Assembly: GCF_030867095.1 (NCBI RefSeq)
Contig: NC_081824.1
Coordinates: forward strand, 115,018,162-115,082,161
Length of the DNA stretch: 64,000 bases
Direction: 5' to 3'
Origin: Alligator mississippiensis
Lineage: Eukaryota > Chordata > Crocodylia > Alligatoridae
In this document: in pieces, positions 1 through 11,661 of the stretch
How positions within the stretch are numbered: position 1 is the first letter of the stretch
How the letters are laid out: every line of letters starts with the position of its first letter
The notes under the pieces: model-generated
Database searches by the model: none
Told to the model about the DNA's origin: nothing
The model's input: the letters and a program-made list of their open reading frames with translations, nothing else
Translations under genes and position numbers: made by a program

Positions 1-808
1 TATCTGGACTTTAGCAAGGCCTTTGACAAGGTCCTGTACAACCTTCTCACAAACAAATTGGAGAATTGTGGGCTGGATAAAACTACCACAAGGTGGATAC
101 ATAACTAGCTCAATAGCTGTAAGCAAACGGTAATTATTAATGGGTCCACATCAGAATGGCAAGAAGTTTTGAGTGGAGTCTCAGAGGGGTCTGTCCTGGC
201 CTTGGTGCTCTTCAATGTGTTTATTAATGATTTGGATGCTGGCATAGAAAGCTTCTTAAGCAAAATCCCTTCTATCCAGCACTGGTGAGGTCACATCTGG
301 AGTACCATGACCAGTTTTGGGCCCCCCACTGCAGAAAGGATGTAGACAAATTGGAGAGAGTCCAGCAGAGGGCAATAAAAATAGTTACAGGGCTGGGGCA
401 CATGACTTATGAGGAGAGGCTGAGGGAACTGGGCTTCTTTAGTCTGGAGAAGAGAAGACTGAGGGGGGATTCACTAGCAGCCTTCAGCTACCTGGAGGGT
501 GATTCCAAAGAGGTTGGAGCTAGACTGTTCTCAGTGGTGGCAGATGACAGAAGGAGCAATGGTCTCAAGTTGCAGCAAGGGAAGTTTAGGTGAGATATGA
601 GGAAAAACTCTCACAAAGGGGGCTAGAAAAGCACTGGAACAAGTTATCCAGAAAGGTTGTGGAAGCTCTATCCTTGGAGGTTTTTAAGACCCAGCTGGAC
701 AAAGCCTTGGCTGGAATTATACAGTTGGGGATGGTTCTGCTTTGAATAGGGTGTTTGACTAGATGACCTCCTGAGGTCCCTTCCAACCCTAATTTTCTGT
801 GATTTTTA
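1..808 (+). mobile_element. CR1 LINE, truncated, internal deletion
   Basis: The first bases encode the CR1 reverse transcriptase motif YLDFSKAFDKV, then a decayed GV-x-x-GSVL block and VFINDLDAG. At about 265 the reading jumps to the C-terminal part of ORF2 ([46 protein letters not shown]), so the FADD catalytic block is deleted. The 3' UTR ends in the typical CR1 tail near 770-808 (CCTGAGGTCCCTTCCAACCC followed by TTCTGTGATT). It has in-frame stops and is dead. The 5' side is cut by the window edge. Confidence 0.93.
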
Positions 809-996
809 AATGAAGCTACAAGGGTGGAGAAGATACAGTCAAGTGGAGGGCAGCAGAATCACAGATGCATTATACAGATATGAGATCTAAGAGGGACAGG
901 GGGATATCATGAAGACAGGTCAGGAAGAGGGCAGCAAGTACATCAGTTAGGACCTAGGTGGCTAGACAAGGAACCCAGCAGGATGTTTTCCTAATA
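809..996. other. Gap between CR1 and foldback element
   Basis: No recognisable gene or repeat; purine-rich unique-looking sequence. Confidence 0.5.
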
Positions 997-1744
997 TAGT
1001 TGTGCAAAGCTTCGGTTGCTGATTTGATTCAGAGGAGATTTGGCCTGATTAGGTGGCCAAATCTCTGAATCTGAATTGAATTGGGAGAACAATTAAAAGG
1101 TACAAATCAATTTGAAACCTACAAATCAATTCTGAAAAGATTCAGTGATTTGGGCAGTCCCTGCTCGCCGCCACAGGGAGCTGGACCTGGGCTCCGTGCC
1201 AATAAGTAGTGGGTGCGGGGAGGTGGGGGGTAGAGGAGGGGAGCAGGGACCATGGGAGGACCCATGCCAGGCCTCATCCCCTGCCTGCTCCCCCAGTCCC
1301 CTTGAGCTCCCCCCGGCCACCGCCCACTTGCCAGCTCACCGCCCCTCCCCAGTGGCTGCCCCACCTGGCCCCAGCATCCCGGCACTTTAAAAAAAAAAAA
1401 AAGCCCCACACTCATCAGCTGCCATGGGGTGGGGCAGTGGGGAGTAGTGGGTGGCAGCGAGGACTGCCCCCCCCCTCCACCTTGGTGGGAGCTAATGAGT
1501 ACAGGGCTTTTTTGTTTGTTTGTTTGTTTGTTTAAGTGTTGGGACACTGGGGCTGAGCAAGGCAGCCATTGACGGGACTGAGAGAGTGGGCGGGGGATAG
1601 GGCCTATTCAATTTGGAGATTCAGCGGCGGGCAAATCTCCAAATCAGATTTGGCCGAATCGATTTCAGATACTGATTCAAATCACCAAAGTGAATCTCTG
1701 TCCCCTGAATCAGCAGCAAATACTAGCCGCTTCACACAGGCCTA
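997..1744. mobile_element. hAT-like non-autonomous foldback element, copy A
   Basis: The ends read TAGTTGTGCAAAGC and, at the right, CACACAGGCCTA, an imperfect terminal inverted repeat of the form TAGGGYTGTGCAAAG. Subterminal stretches are rich in GATTCGG/GAATC words. The GC-rich core runs into poly-A (1387-1402) and T-rich tracts and contains partly self-complementary halves. A second copy ends at 4467. Open frames in the core are low-complexity and not genes. Confidence 0.65.
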
Positions 1745-2224
1745 TTGCCTAAGAGGGCAGCAGTAGAAGGGAGGTTGCAGTAGCTATAAGAAAGACAGCT
1801 CTCAGCTGTGTAAACAAAGCACAAGTTAGTGACATTAACCCAGAATCCAAGTATTGTTTGAAGAGGGAATTCTGCTTTTCCCATTTCTGATGAACTGGAA
1901 GATTATCAGCTTTGATGCAAGATATTGCAGAGATAAGGCCCTCAAGAGAAGACAGATTCTTTCCTTTCAACATTCTTTCCCTTAACATTGCCAGAAGTAA
2001 TCATGCCTACATAAAATTTACTATGAACTACCTTTCCTTAGGGAAATTTTTCTCTGAAATGTTGGAAAGAAATTAGACAAGAGATGATATATTTGTTGTT
2101 TTCTATTCTGCTTTGGGGTTTTTTTCTTCTTCTTTTTTCTTTCCATTTAGCTCTATAAAATTGTATCACTGAAGACATTGAAAAATAAATTTGTAAAATG
2201 AAGAAAAGATATTGTTAATACTAA

Positions 2225-2515
2225 TATCACAGCTGCAGCCTGCCCTAGCTGATGGCAGGGAGAAACTCTGCTAGATGCTGTACATATTCATAGTAAGTAG
2301 CCTGTGCCCTATGGGGTTTACCTTCCAAATAGGCAAGTAGAGTGGGAGAAAGTTAATAAAATATGCCCATTTTAGAGATGGAGAAGGGATGCATAGAGAG
2401 AATAAACAACTTGCCCAAGATCAAACAGAAAGCCTGTTGTGGAGCTAGAGCTTGAAATCAGAGGATTTCTGATGCCTCTTTCTGTGTTTAATTACAAAGC
2501 CATCTTTCTAGAGGT
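2225..2515 (+). repeat. MIR/CORE-like SINE
   Basis: Contains 'gctgtacatattcatagtaagtag' style sequence, then 'ccattttagagatggagaag', 'acttgcccaagatcaaacag' and 'gtggagctagagcttgaa'. This is the layout of the MIR-type SINE common in amniotes (memory-based match). Other copies are at 5180-5405 and 32930-33060. Confidence 0.55.
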
Positions 2516-2795
2516 AAAATATACCTCCTAATCCAGTAAAATTGAGGAGATGGAGAGTGAAAGTCTTTAAAAGAAAGGATGAGTCCTGGCTTTGCAAGCA
2601 GACCCAAGGACAGAACATTTTGCCCAAAAGAAGTTTAAAGACATCATTATGCTGCACTAGTCTGCACCTGCACTGAACTCCATCCATTCTGGCTGCAACG
2701 GAACTCCATTTGGCTACACAAATCAAAGACAATAAAAGGTCCTTTTTCATATATGTGGGGAGTCAAAAGAAAAACAAGGGCAACATTGAACCCCG
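2516..2795. other. Stretch with no recognised feature
   Basis: I see no gene or known repeat between the SINE and the CR1. Confidence 0.4.
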
Positions 2796-4735
2796 GTTAA
2801 GCCAGCTGGGGCAGCTGACAACCAACACCCAAGGAAAAAGACAATCTGCTTAATCGTGACCAGAGTGTGGGTGAATATATACCCACCATTGGCATAGATC
2901 TTGTGAGGGAGCACCTTGAGAGGCTAGACACCCACAAATCAGCTGGTCCAGATAGATTGCACCCAAGAGTGCTAAAGGAACTGGCAGATGTGACAGCAGG
3001 GCTATTGGCAAGGATATCCGAGAACTCATGGCACTCAGATGAAGTACCTGAAGATAGGAAAAGGGCCAATGCCATGCCTATCTTCAAGAAAGGGAGGAAA
3101 GAGGATATGGGAAACTACAGACCAACCAGTTTGACCTCAATCCCTAGAAAGACCTTGGAAAAAATTATCAAAGAAACCATTCTCCACAGGCTAACAGAAG
3201 GCAACATTCTGAGGGACAGCCAGCGTATGTTTGTTGTGAGTAGGTCTCATTTCCTTTTATGACCAAGTGAAGTATCCCCTGGATAAAGAGGAATAGGTTA
3301 TCATATATTTGGACTTTTCAAAAGCCTTTGACCTGGTGTCCTATGATGTCCTCATGGAAAAATTGGGCAACTGCAGCCTCGACTACACTACAAGTCTGAT
3401 GGCTGGGGAACTGGCTCCGAAGTAGGATCCAGAGAGTGGTAGTAGATGGAACCGAATCAACATGGCACTCAGTGACCAGTGGTGTTCCCCAAGGCTCCAT
3501 TCTTACACCTGTACTCTTTCATGTCTTTATAAATGATCTGGACTCTGGTGTCAGAAGCGGACTGGCTAAGTTCGCTGATGACACCAAGCTTTGGGGAAGA
3601 GTGTCCACACTTGAGGATAGGCTAGTGATCCAGCCTGACCTCGATAGGTTTGCAAGGTGGGCAGATGAAAATCTAATGGCATTCAATATGGACAAATGCA
3701 AGGTGCTCCACCTTGGGGGGTGGGGAGGGGAATCCACATCACACTTATAGGCTTGGCAATGCTACACTCCACTCACCGGGTGCTGCCTGGCAGTGATCCC
3801 TGCTGCCCCCCTGTGCCCCATGCTGCATGGGGAGCTCTGCCACGAGCCTCCCGACCCCTGCCTGCTGTCCTAGCTCCCCCCCCCATGACTGCTCACCCAC
3901 CCCAGCTCCCAGCCCTTTAAAAAACCCCATCAACTCTGGACTCACCGGCTGCTGCAGCGGCCTTCGGGCTTGTGGAAGAGCTCCACCACACACACAGCAC
4001 AGGGCAGTGGGGAGCAGCAGGGATCATCTACTCCTACCGGGCAGGAGCCAGTGAGCCCAGCGTTTTTTTTTTGTTTTTTAAAGGGCTGGGAGCTAGGGCA
4101 GACGGGGCAGCCATCGGGGTGCTGGGAGAGTGGGCGGGGGTCGGAGGTCTTGTGGCAGAGCCCCCATGCAGCATGGGGCAGAGGGGCAGCAGGGATCGTC
4201 TCCCTGCCTGGCAGAAGCCGGTGAGTGTGGGCTTTTTTTTCTCAAAAAGCCGGGAGCTGGGGCCAGGTGGGGCAGCCATTGAGAGTGGGCAGGGGATGGG
4301 GCCTGTGTGATTCGGAGATTTGGCTGATTCAGCAGCAGCTGAATCTCTGAATTAGATTCAGTTGAATTGATTCAGAACAGTGATTCGAATCACCAAATAG
4401 AATCACTGTCCCCCGAATCAGCCGAATCTGAATCCGAAGTGAATACTAGCCACTTTGCACAGCCCTAATGACAAGGTCCAATGGTCACAAACTCCTGCAA
4501 GGCTGTTTTAGGCTGGACATAAGGAAAAGCTTCTTCACTGTCTGAGCCCCCAAGGTCTGCAATAGACTCCCCGCCAGAAGTGGTGCAAGCACTTACTCTG
4601 GACACTTTTAAGAAACAGTTGGATTCTTATCTTGCTGGGATCCTTTTACACTAGCTGACTTCCTGCCCTTTCAGCAGGGGACTGGACTCAATGACCTTAT
4701 GTGGTCCTTTCCAGCCCTAATGTCTAGGAAATTAT
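2796..4735 (+). mobile_element. CR1 LINE interrupted by a foldback element
   Basis: CR1 ORF2 is recognisable from about 2800. Seen in order: SAGPDRLHPRVLKELADV, MPIFKKGRKEDMGNYRPTS, decayed FSKAFD (near 3315), SGVPQGSILTPVLFHVFIND and the catalytic block KFADDTKLW (near 3565), then MDKCKVLHLG. At about 3770 it is broken by a GC-rich element and resumes at 4468 (GCFRLDIRKSFF-like, then KQLDSYLAGI). The 3' end is near 4735. Frameshifts and stops make it inactive. CR1 sequence expected between 3770 and 4468 is also missing. Confidence 0.9.
3770..4467. mobile_element. hAT-like foldback element, copy B (nested in CR1)
   Basis: The right end reads CACTTTGCACAGCCCTA, whose complement matches the left end of copy A. 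The left terminus is not recognisable, so it appears truncated. The core is a long inverted repeat: about 3770-3930 pairs with 4075-4232, sharing ATGCAGCATGGGGCA, GGGCAGCAGGGATC and AAGGGCTGGGAGCT on opposite strands. Open frames in the core are by-products of composition. Confidence 0.65.
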
Positions 4736-7700
4736 TCCTTTAATATTCATATACTTCAAATGTAGGTGTGCAGCTTCACACTACATGACATGTAGATTTA
4801 AATTTACACCCATATTTCATTTTGCATATTCCACATTTGCATATTGTTTTGATAGTGTAAAGAGCTACCTAAGTGCTAAGACTTATAATCAAGGCAGACC
4901 ATATGTTTTATACTTATACATCCAGCCTGCTAAAAATATTTGCATGACTACTGAGATACTGTTCAATTTAGGGAGGCAGTTTGAGCACAGCTGGCTCTAT
5001 TAACAGTATTAGCACAAGAGAAATAAAAAATTAATATTTACACATTTTTTGAAAACATCTCAGGCCTCCTACCTTCCTGCCTTGTCTAATAATCTCCCTT
5101 CAATTTTTCCATATTTGTATTTTATCTGATTGCTTCGAAAGGCCCTTGAATAATACTTGTTCTTTTCTAGTACTATCATTTTATACCTTTCCTTGTGGTG
5201 CTCACAGCTGTGGTATCCAGGACTTCACAAGCATTAATAAATTTATCCTCTACCTCTGAAAGGCTTGGAAAGATTATTACTGTACTATTACAGCAGAGGA
5301 TGAGAAAGTTGCCCAAGGGCAAACAAGAAGTTTGTGGCTGAGGCAAGAATTGAATTCAGAGCTGCTTAGTTCCAGCTCAGTGTCTAAACTATAACATCAG
5401 CCTTTCTTTTCTTACACCTTTCAAATATATGAATATTTAATTTATTAATGTTGTGTAGTCCTTCCCATCTCGCCTCCCCTTACACCTGTTGTGTTCTTGC
5501 TTAACCAGAAAATACATATTTACTCTTTAAATCTCTTCTCATAGAGGAATTCTCCCCTCTGAATTCCCATCAGATTGCCTTCATCTTGTTGGTGCTAACG
5601 AGTTACATTCTCTGCAGATGGAAAATGGTGCAACTGTGTCAGTTCACACCTTCAATGAATTTGGCCCATTGTGTTTAAAATGCACTCTGGGTCTAATATT
5701 CTAGTTACTCCAGTTTCACAAGAGTTGCACAGACTAGGAATAGCATCACCATCTTAATAAATTTACATCACAGCTACTGCCCAAAACTTCTAGAGCTTTT
5801 ATAGCCTTGGCAGCATATTACAACCTTGTAATTCACTGTCCAATGGAAGTCCAAGGTCTCTTTCACCATCACTGAATTTCAGGACTAATGACTCTATACT
5901 TAATAACTTTTTGAAACACTAGTGTATATTTTTCTAGTAAAAAATACATATTATTATTTCCTGCCTATATTTATAACTTTTTAAAGCCATCTACCTGACT
6001 GGGAGGTCCAGCTTGGAGGAGCAGGGAAAGGTACATATAGGAATTGAAGTGCAATTGCTTTGTCTTCATTGATGCTGCATTACCTTGTATTTTTTTTTAA
6101 ACTTGCCATTAGTACAGCTTAAGTCCTGGTAACAGAAAAGATGGAAATGTAAAACATGGCATAACTCTATAGTAAGTGTGTTCCAAACCAGTTGTGACAG
6201 AGGTCAGTGTAATATGCCAAACAAAATGCATGAGTTTTGCTGAATCTCTCAACGTGCCTGTATTTTACAGCACCTGAGTCTGAGAGAACAACTGTAATAG
6301 CAGATATTTTTAGTAAGTGGAATATAGTTATGGGGCTTATGTTTAAAATAATTAAAACATACCTTGCACATATTTATGGGAGATCACTTTTTGCCTCAGA
6401 GCTGTCTCATAATAAATATTACCACTAGTAAAGGCTCGTGAAGAAGGTTTACATCGCATTCAGTTACACATGGTAAGATTCTCCTGATAGCAAATCAGCT
6501 ATAAAATTTGATACCATCTTGATATAAAGAGACATATACTGGATGGCCTGCAAAATCCATCTAGTGCTTCATCCTACTCCCATTAAAGTCAACAGAAGAC
6601 TCAAGGGTCCATGATAATCTTGAGCATAAGGCTTATTTATATAATGCATTTATTAACATTCTTTAATATGTGATTGAGAACATTCTCTAATCTGTGATTG
6701 AAGCAGTTCAGATAAAAACAAGACATTTATTTCAAACCATCACTGAAATTCACACTGAAACCAATCCAAAAAGCCAAAATTCCTTTTCTCACCTCTACCC
6801 CTATTATTTTTATTGTTAGCCTATGCATTTCAAATTACTGACACAGACTAAAAGTAGAAATAAAAAGCAAATCCTGCATAGTACTGCCTCCCTGATATAT
6901 CTATCCCAAGTGGAAGCCCTTGAAATATCATGTGAAATTCTCTTCTCATAAGATCTCCTGCCCAATTCTGAAATACCCCCAAAATCTGGATAATTTAAAT
7001 TTCCAATGAGAATCCCTTGCCTCTAGCAATGAGAATCCAAACATTTGAGCCTTACTTGAAACCAACTTGCTAACTATTTAAGATTCAGTAATGATTAATA
7101 ACTCCCTTAGCGATAAGAGAATTGTTCACCAAATTGTGTAAAGTTCTGTGTCTTTTGTTCAGGGTTTTGGTATTAATAGACAGGCTTGTAGAAAATGGCT
7201 AGGAGAGAAAGAGAGATTCACCAGAGATGGAATCTTTATCTGGCCTAAGTCAAGGTTTCAATAGGACTAGAGCCTTCTGTTGAAAAGCACCCTGCTAACT
7301 TGAAAAGCAGCTGGAAACAGAAAGTTGGTTAATTGTCATATACTGTCAGTGCACTAAGAAAATAAGTGCTGCTGACCAATATAAATAAGAGGCATAGTAG
7401 AAAAAAGGTCCGTGCTACTGATCTGTAAAGGAATTGTAAAACGCCTATAATGAGACTGCCTCAAGGTTAATTAGTGATAAAACCAGCTACAACTTCTAGC
7501 CAATGTCTGACTTATGAGGGTGGAAGATGCAGAAAGCCCTAAAAAGGTGATATATATAACCCACGGGGGACATAAAAAAAAGGAGAGAACATTTGTACAA
7601 AAGACTATTCACTTAGCCAGTGATTCTGAATCCCCAGGGCTATGTTTAAAGTCCTGTATGTGTTTCACAGGAAGCTTTCTGTCTTCCAATTCACCTCAGC

Positions 7701-8176
7701 CCTACAGTGAACCCCATGATGGTAAAATCACAATCTGTTGTTACAGGATGTCACAAATTCAGACGTAGATAACCTGTCTGGCTCCAAGAGTTGGAGGAGC
7801 CTGTAAAAGGCGACAGTGGTTTAAAGAGTAAAATATTATGAAGTTAGCAAGGAAAATCGTGGAGAAAACACTAAGAAAGAAACTCACACACATTAACATG
7901 ATCTAACGTCATGTCTTGAACCTGGCTGAACTGTCAAAATTTGTCTCCAAGCTAACTTCAATGCTAGCATATACAATATATGTGGCATAAAGCTAGCATA
8001 GACAATATAAGGCTTCAGTTAGACTGAAATTGAAGAAAAGGAAAAAAATATCAAGGTGATAAGCACTCACAACTTCAAATTAATTTCAGTAAGCTGTGAT
8101 GCTGCCTAGCATCTTTGAAAACAAACAAAAAACAGGTTTACAGTGCCGTTAATGAGAGACAAGGTTTTTACTATGA
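4736..8176. other. 3' flank of MOXD1, mostly featureless
   Basis: AT-rich sequence without convincing coding potential, apart from a MIR-like SINE at 5180-5405. The open frames here are short and resemble no family known to me. Confidence 0.6.
5180..5405 (+). repeat. MIR/CORE-like SINE
   Basis: Carries 'aaagttgcccaagggcaaacaagaagtttgtggc', 'gaattgaattcagagctgc' and 'ctcagtgtctaaactataac', the same order as the copy at 2225-2515. Diverged. Confidence 0.55.
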
Positions 8177-8343
8177 TATCCTTTATTGAACCAACAGCTC
8201 TGCGAGACCTGTTGAATCAGCTTTCAGGCCTCAAGTGCCTTTCCACAGGTCATATTGTGCCGGGTCACCTGAGGAAGGGCACTCGAGGCCTGAAAGCTTG
8301 TCCAACAGCTCTCCCAACTATAGAGTTGGTCCAATAAAAGATA
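8177..8343. repeat. 167-bp imperfect palindrome (snapback repeat)
   Basis: The left arm begins TATCCTTTATTGAACCAAC and the right arm ends GTTGGTCCAATAAAAGATA. Inside, CAGCTTTCAGGCCTCAAGTG faces CACTCGAGGCCTGAAAGCTT, and CACAGGT faces ACCTG around a loop of about 16 nt (8252-8267). The right arm is the same family as 24725-25106 (CCTGAGGAAG, GAAAGCTTG, GTTGGTC-AATAAAAG), so this looks like two inverted copies of that repeat's tail. Confidence 0.8.
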
Positions 8344-8398
8344 ACACAAAAAATCAGTCCAGGAAGTGTACTTGAAAGATCATGGCTACAACAACCCT

Positions 8399-9546
8399 GG
8401 GCGCATCTACACATGACGCTACATTGCCATGCACAAACTGTGACATAGCAGCTATGTTGCCATAGCAATGTGTTCCCTTGTTATAGTGTGTTGCTACAGC
8501 AATGTAGCGGCTAAAAATAACCATGTGCTGCCAACATGGCACAGTACGGGCTGTTACTGCGCCATCATTTAGTACTTCCAAAAGGAAGTAACAGTAACAG
8601 CCTGTCCACAAGGAGAGCATCTACATGTGCCCCTATGGTGCCATAGTACTTCCAAAAGGAAGTACTAAATGGTGGCTGTCTCAGGGACACCGGGGCTAGA
8701 GGGAAACCCTGGCCCAAACCCAGGGGAAACACCTACATACCCCTTGCAGGAGTCAAGGGCAGGAGGATGCAAGAGCCAGAGAGAAGCCCGAGGCTGGAAG
8801 CAGGCACCCACGGGGTGTCTTGGCTTTAGGCAGGGTAAGCTGCAGCAGCGTCGGGAGCGGCGAGGACGAGGAGAGCCGCAGCTGCATGGATTGCAGCTGC
8901 GGAGCCAGCGCCAGAGCTGGTAAGGAGGCGGGGATGGGAACCGCCGGCGAGGAAGCCGGAGGAGGAGCCGGCAGGGATACCGGCAAGGAAGCCGGAGGAG
9001 AAGCCGGCAGGGATACCGGCGAGGAAGCCGGAGGAGGAGCCGGCAGGGATACTGGCGAGGAAGCCGGAAGAAGAGCTGGCAGGGACGCCGGCGAGGAAGC
9101 CGGAGGAAGGGCCGGCAGGGACACCGGCGAGGAAGCCGGAGGAAGAGTCAGCAGGGACACCGGCAAGGAAGCCCACAGGGGCAACAGGGCCTCAGGACGT
9201 GTAGTCCTCAGGCCAGTGATAAGAGGCTGAAGAACCCACTATCCAAGGTGGCGTTGGCCGGGATTTTGGGGAAGGCTGGAGCCCCGTGAGTGCCCGCCAA
9301 AGGCGTATTGGCACTGGAGGCCGCGGAAAGTGGGATCCCTCCGCTGAGGGTCCCGTTGGGGCCGCAGCTGGTGAGTCCCGGGGAGCTGCCACCGTCCCTT
9401 GGGGCACCCTCTGGGAACCCTCCCACAGGAGCAGGGCAGACTCGGTTAGCTGCTCGCGTGAAGGTGGCCCGGGAACGCCTCTTTGAGCAGAGGCGGGCAC
9501 AGTGGCACAGTAACAACGATACCATCAGGCACGTGTAGACATGCCC
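8399..9546. mobile_element. MITE with GC-rich minisatellite core
   Basis: Terminal inverted repeats: GGGCGCATCTACACATGACG at the left, CACGTGTAGACATGCCC at the right. Both ends are flanked by CCT, a possible 3-bp target duplication. The outer part has inverted words such as ACTTCCAAAAGGAAGT (twice, 8574-8589 and 8648-8663). The inner part, about 8700-9480, is CpG-rich and contains a 36-bp tandem repeat. No transposase is visible. Shares terminal motif GCATCTACAC with elements at 17390 and 47127. Confidence 0.75.
8949..9174. repeat. 36-bp minisatellite, six full copies plus a partial
   Basis: Units start at 8949, 8985, 9021, 9057, 9093 and 9129, with a partial at 9165. Each reads GAGGAAGCCGGAGGAGGAGC followed by CGGCAGGGATACCGGC, with few changes. 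As 36 is divisible by 3 and the unit lacks stops in several frames, long frames stay open on both strands (12-residue unit EEAGGGAGRDTG on the plus strand). I see no promoter, start context or homolog to support coding. Confidence 0.9.
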
Positions 9547-11199
9547 CCTGCATACTTAATATCACCCCCAGTACAAGGAAGTATTTTAAGCCTCTGGTAG
9601 CTTTATAAAGCAGACCTGGCAGCTACTATTAAAAGATGTGAATGATAAATAAACTCAGTATCCTTTTTCAAATTTAGGAATGATCAAAAGATTATCTGTA
9701 TCGAAATCCCATTAATCTCAAAACCCAAAATAAAGCATGCTCTTGAGAGCTAATGAAGTTTACGGTATAAGGCTTCGCTAGGCACAGAAGCAGTCATTCC
9801 ATATATGGTCTTCACACAGGGTGTTTTTCCCTCCTCTGGAATATTTCAAGTACAATACTTACTATATTTCACATTTAATTACATATCCTGTTGTTCTAGG
9901 TTGATGTATATTAGAAAGGTGTATGCAACTAAGTAAGTCAGTGATGAAGACAAATCACAGAAATTAAACCTGAACCTGAACTTTGTAAAAGCTTATTTGT
10001 ATACAAAGCTCTTTTCTGCAGATGCATTTCTTACCTTTTTCTCCTGCCGGTGACAGCATCCACTTCTGATACTTCTTCCCAGTGGTTTCAACGTGATTTC
10101 TGGCAACCTCCCTTCAGACTTCCAGAGTTTTTTCCTATTGCAAGTCTAGTCCGTAATGCAACATTTGCATAAATGTTACTAGCTCTTTTTATTGGAAGGT
10201 TCCTAGATCAGTATTGCTCATCCATATTTTTATTTACCTGTGAAGCAAATTTTCCATTCTCGTCTCTTCTAGAAAGTTGAAAACTCAGGCAGGCCAAGCA
10301 CAAATGACCCATTAGCATATATAGAAGCTCTTAATGGTGTATTGGCAGTTATATCTCACATTGTTTCTGAGCCTGTTTCATTTTATGTTGTACCATAACA
10401 AACTGCTTGCTAATGGCAATTACGTAGTTCTTTAAATTTCATTAAGTTAGGTGCCCCTGGAAAGAAAGTCCCGATAGATAAAGTCCCCCATATCAAATCA
10501 AACAGCAGCCATTTATTTCAAGTGAATGGAAAATAATAAATAAAGCAGTCATATGGTTATTTCAAACCAAGTCAACATAGACCTAATGCCAGAAGCACAC
10601 ATCCACTAGCAAATGTATGAGAGAGCACACTGTTTGAATAGACCTGCCCTGTTTGACTTACATTTTCTTTACTTGTTTTCTCTTTTCCCAAAAGAAGGAG
10701 GTGACAAAATGTGTTCTACTCTTATATGTGTAGCTATGCAGGACAGGGCTTTTGCAATTTTATTTTATATCTGGATTAAATGTGCAGGCAGCAGATTCAA
10801 ATCTAACTAAAGGGTGGATGGAATTCACCGAACTAAAAAATTGAACTGAACAAAGAATTTTTTTTTTTTAAAAAAACCTTCAAAAATAAATAAAAATCAC
10901 AATGTAGTTATTCATCATAAATTAGTTAACTAGTTTCTCTCGGGCAGGTGAAATAGAAATATCCTCTGTTCACATGATATCACTTAAATTATTAACCTTC
11001 TATACTGAAATTCTAAGGGTTTGCATTTGACAAAAAAAGTGATGATACTGTATGCTTCCCTCCACCTACCTTTCCCCTTACTTTACCCACGTAGAAGCAG
11101 TATAACAATCCATAAAACTGTGCAACTATGCTGTTTACAGCAACCACCAAAACAAAATAATACAGCACACACTATGAAGGTTAGCTAATTCAGTTTTAG
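9547..11199. other. 3' flank of MOXD1, no recognised feature
   Basis: AT-rich sequence without recognisable genes. A/T runs are at 10858-10875. Confidence 0.6.
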
Positions 11200-11411
11200 T
11201 TTATTAATTTTCCCAAATACATAACCGCTTATAGAAACATTGTGTGAAAAGACAGTATAAGATGTAACAAAATTGTATGGGAAACCATTTGAGCTATTTA
11301 TTGGACCAGTGTGCCTATTGTTATTTATACATACTGTACACTGAAAATCAAATAGACACAGGTTTCAGATGAAGTAAACACCTTTTTTTGAGCTAGTCAA
11401 TTTAGTTTATT
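11200..11411 (-). terminator. Candidate MOXD1 polyadenylation signals
   Basis: Minus-strand AATAAA hexamers lie at 11406-11411 (86 nt after the stop), 11297-11302 and 11200-11205. The 3' UTR would therefore be about 0.1-0.3 kb if the first ones are used. A longer UTR cannot be excluded without transcript data. Confidence 0.4.
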
Positions 11412-11496
11412 AATATGTAAAAAAATAAATCTACAATAGCAACAGTGCAAACATATCAGAACCTGCATGGCATAAAGAACACACAAATACAAATTA

Positions 11497-11661
11497 TTAT
11501 ACAAAGGGCCCCCTTTTCCCTAGGGTACATATTGTGACACATGCAATGAACAACAGGTTAAGGAAGACATTACAGTGTAAGCAAGAAGATGAGTTACATA
11601 TTATTGGCTCAGTCTTGTATGGCTTCTCTTTTTCAGGGGGTATTGCAGTCATGCCCTGGAT
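11497..11661 (-). CDS. MOXD1: MOXD1 exon 12 (terminal coding exon)
   Basis: Fifty-four codons and TAA (11497-11499), reached by an acceptor TTACAG|ATCCAG. It starts IQGMTAIPPEKEKPYKTEP, clearly homologous to human, then diverges. The tail has several Cys (IICNSSSCLHCNVF) and a hydrophobic stretch (FLNLLFIACVTICTL), and ends GKRGPFV. The human tail is also hydrophobic but different in sequence. I infer a membrane anchor with a short basic tail. Confidence 0.93.
   Translation of the reverse strand: MQGMTAIPPEKEKPYKTEPIICNSSSCLHCNVFLNLLFIACVTICTLGKRGPFV

Noticed and set aside
1119..1547. 142-codon minus-strand frame
   Set aside because: Pro/Gly/Ser-rich reading of a GC-rich foldback element core with homopolymer runs.
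8949..9174. Possible CRISPR-like array
   Set aside because: Units are contiguous and near identical with no spacers, in a vertebrate genome: a minisatellite.
8820..9230. Repetitive 136-codon frame and opposite-strand frames
   Set aside because: Produced by a 36-bp tandem repeat without stops; no evidence of translation.
1..11400. Search for a neighbouring gene such as STX7 downstream of MOXD1
   Set aside because: No syntaxin-like or other host exon seen; only repeats and plain sequence.
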